Shown in pieces: positions 17,041 to 24,487 of a stretch of DNA of 28,287 nt. Location of the stretch: IMG/VR virus record IMGVR_UViG_3300047276_000426, positions 1 through 28,287 of that record; one strand, given 5' to 3'. Under the pieces are notes generated by a model. That model was not told the DNA's origin. It saw only the letters and a program-made list of their open reading frames with translations, and ran no database searches. The first letter of the stretch is position 1. Every line of letters begins with the position of its first letter. Origin of the DNA: a virus. The position numbers and the translations under genes were made by a program.

Positions 17041-17792
17041 AGCCCACGAACGTAGTATGTAGCCCCTTCGTAATGCGTCAGGGCGTCAATAGTGATGGTT
17101 GATGCCCCAAGCGTGTACTGCTCAGGCAGTAGCTTTTGCCCGGACAAATACACATCCAAAGACCATGCCCCGGTAAGATCGAAATTGTTTGCCGTCCACG
17201 CAAGCACTGCGCTGGTTGTTTCATCGAATTGCTGTTCGCCTTTCACCCATTGCCCAATAACCACATCTGCCGGAGGCCAGGGTATGCCGGAGGGAACCGC
17301 CGCCGGAAAGTCAATCACGGCCCCGCAGCTTGTATTGGTAGCGATACGAAGGTCAACCACAACAGAAATAAGGCGCTGCATACCACTAAAACTGTCAAGC
17401 GTAAAACGCGGGTTCCCCTCGATCATTACCCCGTCAGGGCGCAAGGACGGCAGCGAGCTTTCAAGTGTCTTTAGCCATGCCGTTGCCGCGTTCATCAGGT
17501 TCCGCCACTTTTGTAGCTGCGTTTGGTCGTCCGCCTCCCCGTCGTTGTCGTACCCCAAGAGGTCATCAAAGAACAACTGCACATTGTAATAATCCTTTTT
17601 CGTTCTTGGATCTTGCTCCACCGTAGGCACAGCAAAAAGCAGGCGCGGGTATAATGCCCCTGCCTGCTCTGTTTCGTCATTCGTTGCTCTTGGTCGCACC
17701 CTGTCAGACGGCCAGCCAAACCAATAGGACGAAAGCCCAAGCGTGGAGGCGGCCACTGCGTCAAAGAGGTTACTTAGTTGGATTATTGTCAT
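17028..17792 (-). CDS. Tail protein with C-terminal module shared with the 810-aa protein, 254 aa
   Basis: The N-terminal 160 residues (LFDAVAASTLGLSSYWFGWPSDR; LYPRLLFAVPTVEQDP; YYNVQLFFDDLLGYDNDG; ATAWLKTLESSL) resemble small tail-terminator or joining proteins in layout: an N-terminal helix, then 'YPRLLF' and 'YNVQLFF' strands, then a long helix. The protein is longer because of a C-terminal extension. The last 45 residues (SGQKLLPEQYTLGASTITID...THYEGATYYV) match the end of the 810-aa tail protein in pattern. Its start lies inside the -1 frame extension of the upstream gene (overlap 17770-17792), which supports that extension. The tail-terminator assignment is tentative. Confidence 0.7.
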   Translation of the reverse strand: MTIIQLSNLFDAVAASTLGLSSYWFGWPSDRVRPRATNDETEQAGALYPRLLFAVPTVEQDPRTKKDYYNVQLFFDDLLGYDNDGEADDQTQLQKWRNLMNAATAWLKTLESSLPSLRPDGVMIEGNPRFTLDSFSGMQRLISVVVDLRIATNTSCGAVIDFPAAVPSGIPWPPADVVIGQWVKGEQQFDETTSAVLAWTANNFDLTGAWSLDVYLSGQKLLPEQYTLGASTITIDALTHYEGATYYVRGLWTV

Positions 17793-18848
17793 AGCTCAGT
17801 TTGTCTTGTGCCGATTTCGCCGCAAGGTACAAGAAAGCCTCGTACAAGTTGGCAACTTCGGCGGATTTCATCGGCGTGCAGTCGGGCCTATTGAATAGAC
17901 CACTTTCGGCAATGGCCTTGAGTGTGAGATACCATCCGTAGCGCTGCGCAACGTCTGCGCTACCTCTCGCAGGCCGCGTTCGCCCATTGGGAGGGTCGTA
18001 GAGGTCACGAAATTTAGTGTGGATTGCTGACTTTGCCTCATCAAAAAAAAAGCGATGTCCATCGCTATCGAAAGCGGCAAGCGTTGGAAGTTGGCGCGGT
18101 TGCGCTCATACACCTCATCGCTGTATTGCTCCCCCGGCTTTCGGAGTAGAACGGCGATCACATCCACAAGGCACAACAGATTTCCGTTTTGCACCTTTTC
18201 GACATTGGCCTGAAATTGCGCGGCCTCAGCAAATTCAATTACCGTTGCATTGGTCATGTGGCGCTCAGGTAGTTCGTACGTCTCCCCCTCAAAAATGTAG
18301 GTACGTTGATAGGTGTACTCCGTCGGAGGTTGGCAGGATTTCACAATCTTACCGTATAGGTATTCAATCGTTTTGACAGCCATGCCGTGCGTGCTGCCCT
18401 TCATTATCGTGTCGTAATGAATGCCTGTAAAATGCGATACCACGCGAGCCATGTAAGGTATCATCTCCTTCGCATACCATACACTGCCCATCGCGTCCAC
18501 CGCTTGCATCTGCTTTGTATGCGCGTCCTCCAATGCCGAAATAAGCTCCGGCAGAACTTGGCGTGCTTTCTTTGGGCTGCGTGAATCCGTCGCATAGGCT
18601 TTCAGCATTTTTATTTTGTCTTCGGTAAGCGTTGCCGCTGGGTTGGGCACTACTTTTTCAATCCACGTTTGCAGGGCTTCGAGGGCTTCGTGTGCCTTAA
18701 CGCCTTGCTCTTGTGCCTGCCTGACCTGTGGCGGCTCCATTGGCATGATGTCGGTAAGAAAGGCAATGTATTGCCCCAGCGTCACATCTGCCGGGCTTTC
18801 AGGGTACCTATACTTGGTATCGTCTCCGGGAATGGTAAACACTATCAT
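17770..18848 (-). CDS. Tail assembly or structural protein made by probable -1 frameshift (359 aa; 326 aa without shift)
   Basis: The normal frame runs from 18848 to a stop at 17868 (326 aa). At codons 266-269 it reads GCT TTT TTT TTG, a T9 run at 18043-18051. A -1 shift on that run enters a frame open for 91 more codons to a TAA at 17770, giving 359 aa. The shifted tail has good protein character (FDEAKSAIHTKFRDLYDP; RYGWYLTLKAIAESG; EVANLYEAFLYLAAKSAQDKL) and overlaps the next gene by 23 nt. The unshifted tail after residue 268 is Ser/Thr/Arg/Pro-rich and looks like out-of-frame sequence. The first 268 residues are helical (YIAFLTDIMPMEPPQ; MGSVWYAKEMIPYMARVV; LCLVDVIAVLLRKPGEQ). Such shifts are characteristic of tail chaperones, but this gene is several genes before the tape measure and its family is not recognised. 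Confidence 0.75.
18043..18051 (-). promoter_or_regulatory. Candidate -1 ribosomal slippery site (T9)
   Basis: Nine T residues on the minus strand, read GCT TTT TTT TTG in the zero frame, contain the perfect heptamer T TTT TTT (X XXY YYZ type). Re-pairing one base back leads to TTT GAT GAG and onward into the open frame that ends at 17770. No obvious strong stem immediately downstream was identified by eye. Alternatively this is a homopolymer length error or a real frameshift mutation: T10 or T7 would fuse the frames directly. Confidence 0.6.
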
Positions 18849-19147
18849 GCCGCCTTTGCTTTGCGCCCGCGCTTCGGTCTTTCCGGGCCTGTTTCGGGGG
18901 TGGAGTTGTCAGCCAATACCGGCCCCTCGGAGATATCCTGTACCTGTTTTGCCTCGTCGGTAGGCGGGTAGCTTACTTGTTGGGCGTTGCTCGGTGGGCG
19001 CGTTTTGTCAAGTGAGGCAATACCGAGGCGCTTGCAGGCCTTTTCTACCAGCTTAAATGCACCAATGACCGCCCGGCGGTTGACGCGGTTGTTGCTCTTT
19101 ACATAGGCCCACAGTTCATTGCGGGCGCTTTCTAATTCTTTTTTCAT
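18845..19147 (-). CDS. Unknown protein after large terminase, 100 aa
   Basis: The first 45 residues are basic and helical (ESARNELWAYVKSNNRVNRRAVIGAFKLVEKACKRLGI). The last half is Pro/Ser/Glu-rich and probably disordered, ending in a basic patch (ERPKRGRKAKAA). It is not recognised. The start overlaps the terminase stop by one base and the stop overlaps the next start by 4 nt (ATGA), so it is part of the packaging/tail transcript. A nucleic-acid-binding or packaging accessory role would fit the charge but is speculative. Confidence 0.7.
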   Translation of the reverse strand: MKKELESARNELWAYVKSNNRVNRRAVIGAFKLVEKACKRLGIASLDKTRPPSNAQQVSYPPTDEAKQVQDISEGPVLADNSTPETGPERPKRGRKAKAA

Positions 19148-20394
19148 TAGTTGTATGCGGTTATGTCCGAGCCTTCGGCCAGACGAGTGAAGATATAACG
19201 CAGCGCGTCGATGCTGTGGTTATTCGCATCAACCGGCGTGCTGCTTTTCTTGTCGTTCCAAACATAGGTATTCAATTCCTTTTTGATGTTGTGGCTCCCC
19301 TGCGTGACCACTATCGTGTAATCCTGCATTTTCTTAATGCCCTCAATCACGCTGTCAGGCCCCTTCTCTGCCTTTTGGATGTTCACGCCTGCGGCGGCTA
19401 TGTCATTTGTCAGGCGCGGCTCGGAGGTGTCCGCAATGACCATCTTTTCAGTTCCTACCATTGCCCGTACTTGCGCTACCGTGTTGGAGGTGCTTAGTTC
19501 GGTCTGGTAGATCATCTCCTGTACATATATCCGCTTTGCGCCGCTATCAACGGCGCATTTGACCAATGCCAGCGGGTCAGGGAAATACCCATAATCAAGC
19601 CCGTAGCCGCAGGGTAGCGAGGTATCGAATTCGCCCTCTATCCAGTTAGGAAACACCACGCCCTCGGCCTGCTCTTGCCACTTGCCCAAAAAGATATGCT
19701 CATACTTTGCCCGGTTGGATTCCCGGAGGTGCATGATCTTTTCAAAGTAGGACTTCGGTATGTTATTGAGGTTGTTGAGGTATGTCGTGTGGATGTGCAA
19801 CACTTCGGGGTGTCTCGACATGGGTATCTTTGCCCCGTCTATCATTATGTACTCGGTATGACCTTCAAACCACTTGCGCCAAATGAAATGATCCACATCT
19901 TGCGGGTTCATTATCAACGTCACGCGGTTGGGCGCATCCATTGCCCTGACTGAAAAGTCTATCGTATCAAATGCAACCTCATCCCGGAATTCCTCCGCCT
20001 CATCAACAACAAACCGGCTCAATCCGGGGATGGATTTCAATTTAGCCGTTTGGTTGCCGCTGCTTGTTTTGATACCGGCAAAAATGATTTGGTTGCCTGT
20101 TGTGTTGTGTGTGATGGTATTATTGGACGCGGTGAACTGTGGCGCAAGGCCGGATAAGTCGAGCTTGTCCTGAAACTCCGGTATGATCGAAATGTGAGCC
20201 GAAGAAAGGGTATAGCGGGTGAATAGGGTTTTGTGGGGTACTTCGTGAGTGAGGGCGACGGCTTCAGCCAATGACGCGGTAAAGGACTTGGCGCTATTGC
20301 GCCCGCCGGTAAGTAGTATGTACCGCTGCTCCGTTGCATTGAACAGGGGCCGGTACATCTTTTTAACCGATATTGTCCGCGTCTGTGCTGTCAT
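19147..20394 (-). CDS. terL: Terminase large subunit, 415 aa
   Basis: This is the ATPase and nuclease that packages phage DNA at the portal. The N-terminal ATPase has the adenine-side YRPLFN, Walker A GGRNSAKSF (30-38) and Walker B RFVVDEAEEF (127-136; Asp131, Glu132), followed by VTLIMNPQD as coupling motif. The C-terminal RNase H-like nuclease has GLDYGYFPDP (Asp267), VIADTSEP (Asp322) and NNHSIDALRY (Asp397), the three acidic metal ligands. Length is normal for the PBSX-type (Terminase_3) group. It overlaps the small-subunit gene by 32 nt, with its start inside that gene. Confidence 0.95.
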   Translation of the reverse strand: MTAQTRTISVKKMYRPLFNATEQRYILLTGGRNSAKSFTASLAEAVALTHEVPHKTLFTRYTLSSAHISIIPEFQDKLDLSGLAPQFTASNNTITHNTTGNQIIFAGIKTSSGNQTAKLKSIPGLSRFVVDEAEEFRDEVAFDTIDFSVRAMDAPNRVTLIMNPQDVDHFIWRKWFEGHTEYIMIDGAKIPMSRHPEVLHIHTTYLNNLNNIPKSYFEKIMHLRESNRAKYEHIFLGKWQEQAEGVVFPNWIEGEFDTSLPCGYGLDYGYFPDPLALVKCAVDSGAKRIYVQEMIYQTELSTSNTVAQVRAMVGTEKMVIADTSEPRLTNDIAAAGVNIQKAEKGPDSVIEGIKKMQDYTIVVTQGSHNIKKELNTYVWNDKKSSTPVDANNHSIDALRYIFTRLAEGSDITAYN

Positions 20395-20698
20395 CTATGA
20401 ATTTGATTACAGTCGTTTGTATCGGGCCGCCATTGGCCCCGGTGTGCTCTAAGTGCTGCTTTGGTTTGCCGTAGCCCCTGTCGAGTAGTATTTCAGCGGC
20501 GCGAAGGTTGCCAGTGCTTGCCATGTGCCGCAGCTTCTTTAGTATCGCCTCTGCCGCTGTCACCCCGTCTTTTTCTTCGCCCAGCACCTCGGCTATGAGC
20601 TTGTCCAGTTCGGGCAGCTTCTTAGGCCGCCCCTTCGGGTTGCCCGTCTGCCCCTTTTTAAATTCCGTTGCCGGTGATATTTTACCTCCTTTTGGCAT
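20363..20698 (-). CDS. terS: Terminase small subunit-like protein (DUF5681 type), 111 aa
   Basis: The N-terminus has the FKKGQTGNPKGRPKKLPELD motif (DUF5681 type: F-KGxxGNPxGRP-K), found in small proteins just before large terminases. Then comes a helical region with TAAEAILKKLRHMASTGNLRAAEILLDRGYGKP, where AAEILLDRGYG is a common feature of this family. It is thought to recognise phage DNA. The ATG at 20698 is used. A TTG at 20752 would add 18 residues, but an ATG preceded by an A-rich leader is preferred. The stop is 32 nt past the terL start. Confidence 0.8.
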   Translation of the reverse strand: MPKGGKISPATEFKKGQTGNPKGRPKKLPELDKLIAEVLGEEKDGVTAAEAILKKLRHMASTGNLRAAEILLDRGYGKPKQHLEHTGANGGPIQTTVIKFIDDSTDADNIG

Positions 20699-20754
20699 AT
20701 TGCCTGTTTTTAGCCTGTTATAGGACTTTTTTCGTACTTTATGAATTGTCAAAA

Positions 20755-21549
20755 TTAGAGCGGCATGGTCGAATCGAACGCCCCCGCCGGCTGGTCTGCC
20801 GGTTGCTCTCCCTTGTGAGCTAATGCCGCATTTTTGCGCCTTTCGGCTAAAGTAATCTTTTCCCCTTTGTACATTCCGGCCCCAAGTTCGTCAATTTTTG
20901 AAAACGGAATGATGGGGACGGTAATTTTGCAGGTTTTGTCTATTAGGTAAATGTATCGGAGTTGGAAGCCATCAACATTTTTACACCCTTTTTCTAAAAA
21001 CATATTAATACTACTTGCCCCAGTGTCTTTAATTCCACATTCATTTAATATTCTTGCTCTTTTAGGATTACCAACTTGTGTTAAAGTCATTCTTGTAACT
21101 CTCTCTCCTCTTGGAGTTTCAATTATTTGAGTGCTTTTTTTTATCGCCGTCAAATGAAAACCACTAGCTCTATAAATAACACCATCACCGCATTGAACAC
21201 CATCTGAAAAAGATAAAATCCATTTTATATGTGGTGCATTTTTTTTTATTAATTTAACTGCAATTGAAAAACATCTACTTTCAGAATATTTAGGTAAATA
21301 GTCATCAAAAGCCATTCTATTAAGTTCTAACATTTCATTCCATAAACACGGCTGAACAAGTGGTAAAACCTTTGATTTATCCATAGGACTTCCAAAACTC
21401 ATAACACCATGCAATTTATCATCAAGAAAACAACCAAAATGCAAAGCACTTGTATTGCTTACAGTTCCGCTGTAATGATGCTTTTTCACAAACTCATTAG
21501 CAACCTTCGCCGGTATGACCTTCACGATTATATCCTTTGCCCTGCCCAT
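20755..21549 (-). CDS. Mom-like DNA modification protein (GNAT fold), 264 aa
   Basis: Strong resemblance to the Mom family, named for the phage Mu protein that converts adenine to N6-(methylcarbamoyl)adenine and blocks restriction. Matching segments are IPAKVANEFVKKHHYSG (12-28), LHFGCFLDDKLHGVMSFG (36-53), EMLELNRMAFDD-LPKYSESRCFSIAVKLIKKN (72-104) and WILSFSDGVQCGDGVIYRASGF (110-131). These are the acetyltransferase-like core of the family. The gene overlaps the ParB-like gene by 22 nt and precedes the terminase genes. Its core is far more AT-rich (21001-21480, 32% GC) than either end or its neighbours, suggesting recent acquisition. No Com-like translational activator was seen. Target base and cofactor are not known for this member. 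Confidence 0.85.
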   Translation of the reverse strand: MGRAKDIIVKVIPAKVANEFVKKHHYSGTVSNTSALHFGCFLDDKLHGVMSFGSPMDKSKVLPLVQPCLWNEMLELNRMAFDDYLPKYSESRCFSIAVKLIKKNAPHIKWILSFSDGVQCGDGVIYRASGFHLTAIKKSTQIIETPRGERVTRMTLTQVGNPKRARILNECGIKDTGASSINMFLEKGCKNVDGFQLRYIYLIDKTCKITVPIIPFSKIDELGAGMYKGEKITLAERRKNAALAHKGEQPADQPAGAFDSTMPL

Positions 21550-22121
21550 GATGCTACTATTAAATAAAGTGCGTTTCCGTTGCTGTTTTCGTTCCCGTGC
21601 GTTTCGGCGAACTTGTATTCATCCGTTTGCTTTATGTCGTTGATGGCGTTTTGTATTACCGTCGCCTGTGCATCGGCAAGGGTAAACGTCATTTGTTGAA
21701 ACGGTGCTTTGTCGCCTTCCGGCAAACTAAAGCCTTCTCCCATGTCGTCCGGTGAAATATCAAACCCCGGCACATCCAATCCCCACGCCTCCAAATCTCC
21801 CGCGTCCCATTCATTCGCAAGCGTCTCCCACTCCCATTCCCCGAAGCCGACGTTATCAGCGATAATAAACCGCTGCTTTTCTTCTTCGGTCAGGTCATCG
21901 GCACGTTTTACCCACTCGTCAGGTATTTCTTTGTAGCCCAAATCCTGCAAGGCACGCAGGCGCATGTTCCAGCCGAGTATTACGCCGGCGGCATCCACGA
22001 CAATAGGCCGAAGGTGCATCATCTTTGGGAACTGCTCAATACTGTTTTTGAGCTTTGCAAAGCGTTCGTCCCGGATGATGCGCGGGTTATTTGGATTTGG
22101 TTTAATGTCGGATAGCTTCAT
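21528..22121 (-). CDS. ParB-like domain protein, 197 aa
   Basis: The N-terminal ParB/Srx-type domain has IKPNPNNPRI (6-15), a helix RFAKLKNSIEQFP, RPIVVDAAGVILGWNMRLRALQDLGYKEIP (38-67) with the GW-MRLRAL loop in place of the nucleotide-binding GxHR of ParB, and IIADNVGFGEWEWETLANEWDAGDLEAWGLDVPGF. That last block is typical of the phage ParB proteins found beside DNA methylases. The C-terminal 70 residues are less conserved (TFTLADAQATVIQNAINDIKQT). It is coupled to the glycosyltransferase by an ATGA overlap and to the Mom-like gene by 22 nt. Role is probably in the DNA-modification island (DNA binding or CTP-binding switch), as inferred from neighbours. Confidence 0.85.
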   Translation of the reverse strand: MKLSDIKPNPNNPRIIRDERFAKLKNSIEQFPKMMHLRPIVVDAAGVILGWNMRLRALQDLGYKEIPDEWVKRADDLTEEEKQRFIIADNVGFGEWEWETLANEWDAGDLEAWGLDVPGFDISPDDMGEGFSLPEGDKAPFQQMTFTLADAQATVIQNAINDIKQTDEYKFAETHGNENSNGNALYLIVASWAGQRI

Positions 22122-23128
22122 GCCTGTAAAGACTTTATTACCTCTAAACGCTTCTCGTTCAACTTTTGCACGGTCAAATGCTCGGAAATATACGCGCGTC
22201 CCTGCTCTACTAACTTCACCTTATCTACTTTCCCGGCTTTGATCTTATTTAAAACAGCCTGAAAGTCGTGACGGTTATTGTACCGCAGCAAACCCGGTAT
22301 CATGTCCCATTCAGGAAAGCCCGCCGGCACAATGGGCAAGGCCCCAACGCGGAGGCATTCAAGGGCAAATATGTTGCTCTTGCATCTGTTGAAGTCGTCA
22401 TCGGTAAGCGGGAAGATACCGTAGTCCGGTTGGCTCTCGCGCATCAGTTGAAAGTAGGTAAACAGCGTCTGCCATTTGATGAATTGAATGTTTCCATCCT
22501 GCAAATCCGGCAGCATCCATTTTTCAAGCCCCACCATAACAAAAGCAAACGCCGGGTCTTTGGCCATGATCTTCAACTCCGATTTGATGGTATGCAAGTC
22601 GCTCAGGTGCGTTGTGCTGCCCCGGAATATCTGCCGTATCGGTTTGCGCTGTGGAAGGATAGGTTCAAGTGGATGGTGTTCGGGGTTCCAACCATTGCGC
22701 ACGACGGTAATCTTTTCGGCGGGCATGTATTGAGAGTAGAACTCTTTGAGTGGCGGTGTTGAAACAAAAAGATGATCTGCAAGCCGTAACGCCTCATTAA
22801 TACTTTTTTTCACATCATCCTTCTCAAAATGCCCTTGCGCGGGGTTGCTGTCCGGAATGTGATGCAATAGGTCATCAATGTCCAATATGACTTTTTTGCC
22901 CATCCGGTGCGCCTCCTGCACATACCCCACTATTGTGCCTCCGTTCGGGCGTTGGAATAATACCGCGTCTACCTGCCAAATATCAAACCACACGGCACGG
23001 TCAGGGCTGTGTATAGTCACTTGGATTTCATCCGGATAATCACGCTCCAATTGCGTAAAAGGCCCGACGGTGCGGTAATAGTCGGTGCCTGGGCTTTGTG
23101 GGTTGGATATGATAAGTAATTTTAGCAT
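22118..23128 (-). CDS. GT-B glycosyltransferase (GT4-like), 336 aa
   Basis: A two-domain GT-B enzyme that transfers a sugar from an activated donor. It has an N-terminal acceptor domain starting LKLLIISNPQSPGTDYYR, a Rossmann-type strand and the segment VILDIDDLLHHIPDSNP (80-96), a signature of phage-associated GT-B proteins. A linker VRNGWNP and IFRGSTTHLSDL (167-178) open the donor domain. The donor site EPDYGIFP..DDDFNRCKSNIFALECLRVGALPIV (231-267) resembles the GT4 E-x7-E region (Glu257). No signal peptide. Between a GT2 gene (8-nt gap) and the ParB-like gene (4-nt overlap). Acceptor could be a host glycan, lipid A-related sugar or a modified base; sequence does not say. Confidence 0.85.
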   Translation of the reverse strand: MLKLLIISNPQSPGTDYYRTVGPFTQLERDYPDEIQVTIHSPDRAVWFDIWQVDAVLFQRPNGGTIVGYVQEAHRMGKKVILDIDDLLHHIPDSNPAQGHFEKDDVKKSINEALRLADHLFVSTPPLKEFYSQYMPAEKITVVRNGWNPEHHPLEPILPQRKPIRQIFRGSTTHLSDLHTIKSELKIMAKDPAFAFVMVGLEKWMLPDLQDGNIQFIKWQTLFTYFQLMRESQPDYGIFPLTDDDFNRCKSNIFALECLRVGALPIVPAGFPEWDMIPGLLRYNNRHDFQAVLNKIKAGKVDKVKLVEQGRAYISEHLTVQKLNEKRLEVIKSLQA

Positions 23129-23136
23129 CGTGCTTT

Positions 23137-23916
23137 TTATGGGCGTATGCCTGCGCCGCGTATTGGATTGACGGCCATAATGCGCTGCGTTTCCTCCGGC
23201 GTCAGATAATTATTGATGGGCAAATGTAGCCCATTTTTTTCATAATGCGCTATTTGCTGCCCTAAAATATCTGCATTGCCTAATTTGTGAAGGCTTTCCC
23301 ATTTCATAGACCTGTATGGCGTTTGTTCTTTTACGTCATGGCCTACATGTATGCTTTGCTCATCTGCAAGCATCGCATGAAAAAAGCCTGCCTGCCGGGT
23401 GCGGTGATGCCAGTCGCTATCTTCAAGGCCGTAAGGATGGAAGCGGTTGCAAAGAAATCCTAACTGCCTGGTAAGCAAGCGGGAGAAAACAACAGTTCCA
23501 AAGGCATTGTCCATGTAGAAAAAACGAATGCCTGCACGCTCGGTAACTTCTTTTCCATTTGTGAACCCGAGGCAATCAATACCAACGCTGCCCATCCCGG
23601 CCAATCGCTTGTGAGCATGTACCATCTTTTTACCCCAATCGTGGGGCATTTCAATGTCATTCCCAAGCAGGCCGATGAAATAAGCCCCTGATTGAAACAT
23701 GCCCCAATTCTGCATTCTGGCTACTCCCTCATTTTGGGCATTGAATCGGTAGATGTGTGCGCGTTCTTTGATCCACTCCCTCAAAGCTGGGTCAGTGCTG
23801 CCATTGTCAATGACAATCAATTCATAGGGCACACCAATACGACGCAAATTTTCATCAGTGACGCGCATGGTCATTTCTGTGCGGTCAATGGTGAGCATGA
23901 TAAGGCTAATCTTCAT
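23137..23916 (-). CDS. GT2 family glycosyltransferase, 259 aa
   Basis: A GT-A fold enzyme: N-terminal strand LIMLTIDRTEMT, the nucleotide-binding IVIDNGSTD (35-42), FIGLLGNDIEMP (80-91; here Asn-Asp-Ile-Glu replaces the usual DxD), and YGLEDSDWHHRTRQAGF (162-178) with the acidic catalytic region (Glu165-Asp166). No membrane segment and shorter than synthase-type GT2 proteins. It overlaps the acyltransferase start by 11 nt and precedes the GT-B gene by 8 nt. The paired GT2/GT-B genes probably act on the same acceptor. Possibly a short C-terminal arm is used for partner contact. Confidence 0.85.
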   Translation of the reverse strand: MKISLIMLTIDRTEMTMRVTDENLRRIGVPYELIVIDNGSTDPALREWIKERAHIYRFNAQNEGVARMQNWGMFQSGAYFIGLLGNDIEMPHDWGKKMVHAHKRLAGMGSVGIDCLGFTNGKEVTERAGIRFFYMDNAFGTVVFSRLLTRQLGFLCNRFHPYGLEDSDWHHRTRQAGFFHAMLADEQSIHVGHDVKEQTPYRSMKWESLHKLGNADILGQQIAHYEKNGLHLPINNYLTPEETQRIMAVNPIRGAGIRP

Positions 23917-24487
23917 GGCGCATGGGATATTTATCCAGATACATCTGGTGTAATTGAATCAATATTTCAGCATCTATTCCGGCGCGTTGAATGCCAACCT
24001 TGTTTTCCCCTATGTATTTGGCCGGGATTCCGGCCCATGTTTGGCCGGGCTGAATGAGTGCCTTGAAGGATCGACGCGGAACAAATGAATTCCCGCCTAT
24101 GGCACAAAACGCCCCAATGACTTGATACTGATGTATGCCCGCGTTCATGCCTATGTAGGCCCCTTCGCAGATACGACAATGACCCCCGACAACAGCGTGC
24201 GGGGCAATGGTAGCATTAGGCTCTAAAAACGCGTCATGCCCGATGTGAACGCCTGACATAAGCATGTTATTTTCTCCGATCATAGTGCGGGCATATGCGC
24301 CCGAATCAACGACAACGCATTTTTCAAGGCGTGCACCGGCGCTTATGACAACGCCTTTGCCGCTTCCGGTAAAACCTTTTATTTCAGGCGGTGCGCCAAT
24401 AACGCAGAAAGGGCCAACATAGGCCCCATTTTCAATGACGACGTTTGGATATATTACCGCCGTCGGATGGATTTGTGCTTTATTCAT
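23906..24487 (-). CDS. LpxA-like left-handed beta-helix acyltransferase, 193 aa
   Basis: This protein consists of hexapeptide repeats ([IV]GxxxxI pattern; VIYPNVVIENGAYVGPFCVIG; SGVHIGHDAFLEPNATIAPHAVVGGHCRICEGAYIGMNA). The LpxA-type catalytic His is retained: MNAGIHQYQVIGAF, His119, matching E. coli LpxA His125 in VHQFxxIGA. The C-terminal helical part (AGIPAKYIGENKVGIQRAGIDAEILIQLHQMY) also follows LpxA. UDP-GlcNAc acyltransferase LpxA adds an acyl chain at the first step of lipid A synthesis, but it is longer (about 260 aa), so this may be a diverged enzyme that acylates another sugar or amine. The start overlaps the HNH stop by 8 nt and the stop overlaps GT2 by 11 nt. An unusual gene for a phage. 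Confidence 0.85.
   Translation of the reverse strand: MNKAQIHPTAVIYPNVVIENGAYVGPFCVIGAPPEIKGFTGSGKGVVISAGARLEKCVVVDSGAYARTMIGENNMLMSGVHIGHDAFLEPNATIAPHAVVGGHCRICEGAYIGMNAGIHQYQVIGAFCAIGGNSFVPRRSFKALIQPGQTWAGIPAKYIGENKVGIQRAGIDAEILIQLHQMYLDKYPMRHED

Noticed and set aside
16799-17047. 82-codon minus-strand frame overlapping the 172-aa gene
   Set aside because: The 172-aa frame has the ATGA overlaps and good protein character; this one is an alternative frame of the same DNA.
20699-20752. TTG start for the small terminase subunit at 20752
   Set aside because: The ATG at 20698 with an A-rich leader begins right before the conserved part; the added 18 residues look like untranslated leader.
20699-20754. 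TTGACA and TATAAC before terS as a sigma70-type promoter
   Set aside because: Spacer is 24 nt and this promoter type is not expected in the inferred host.
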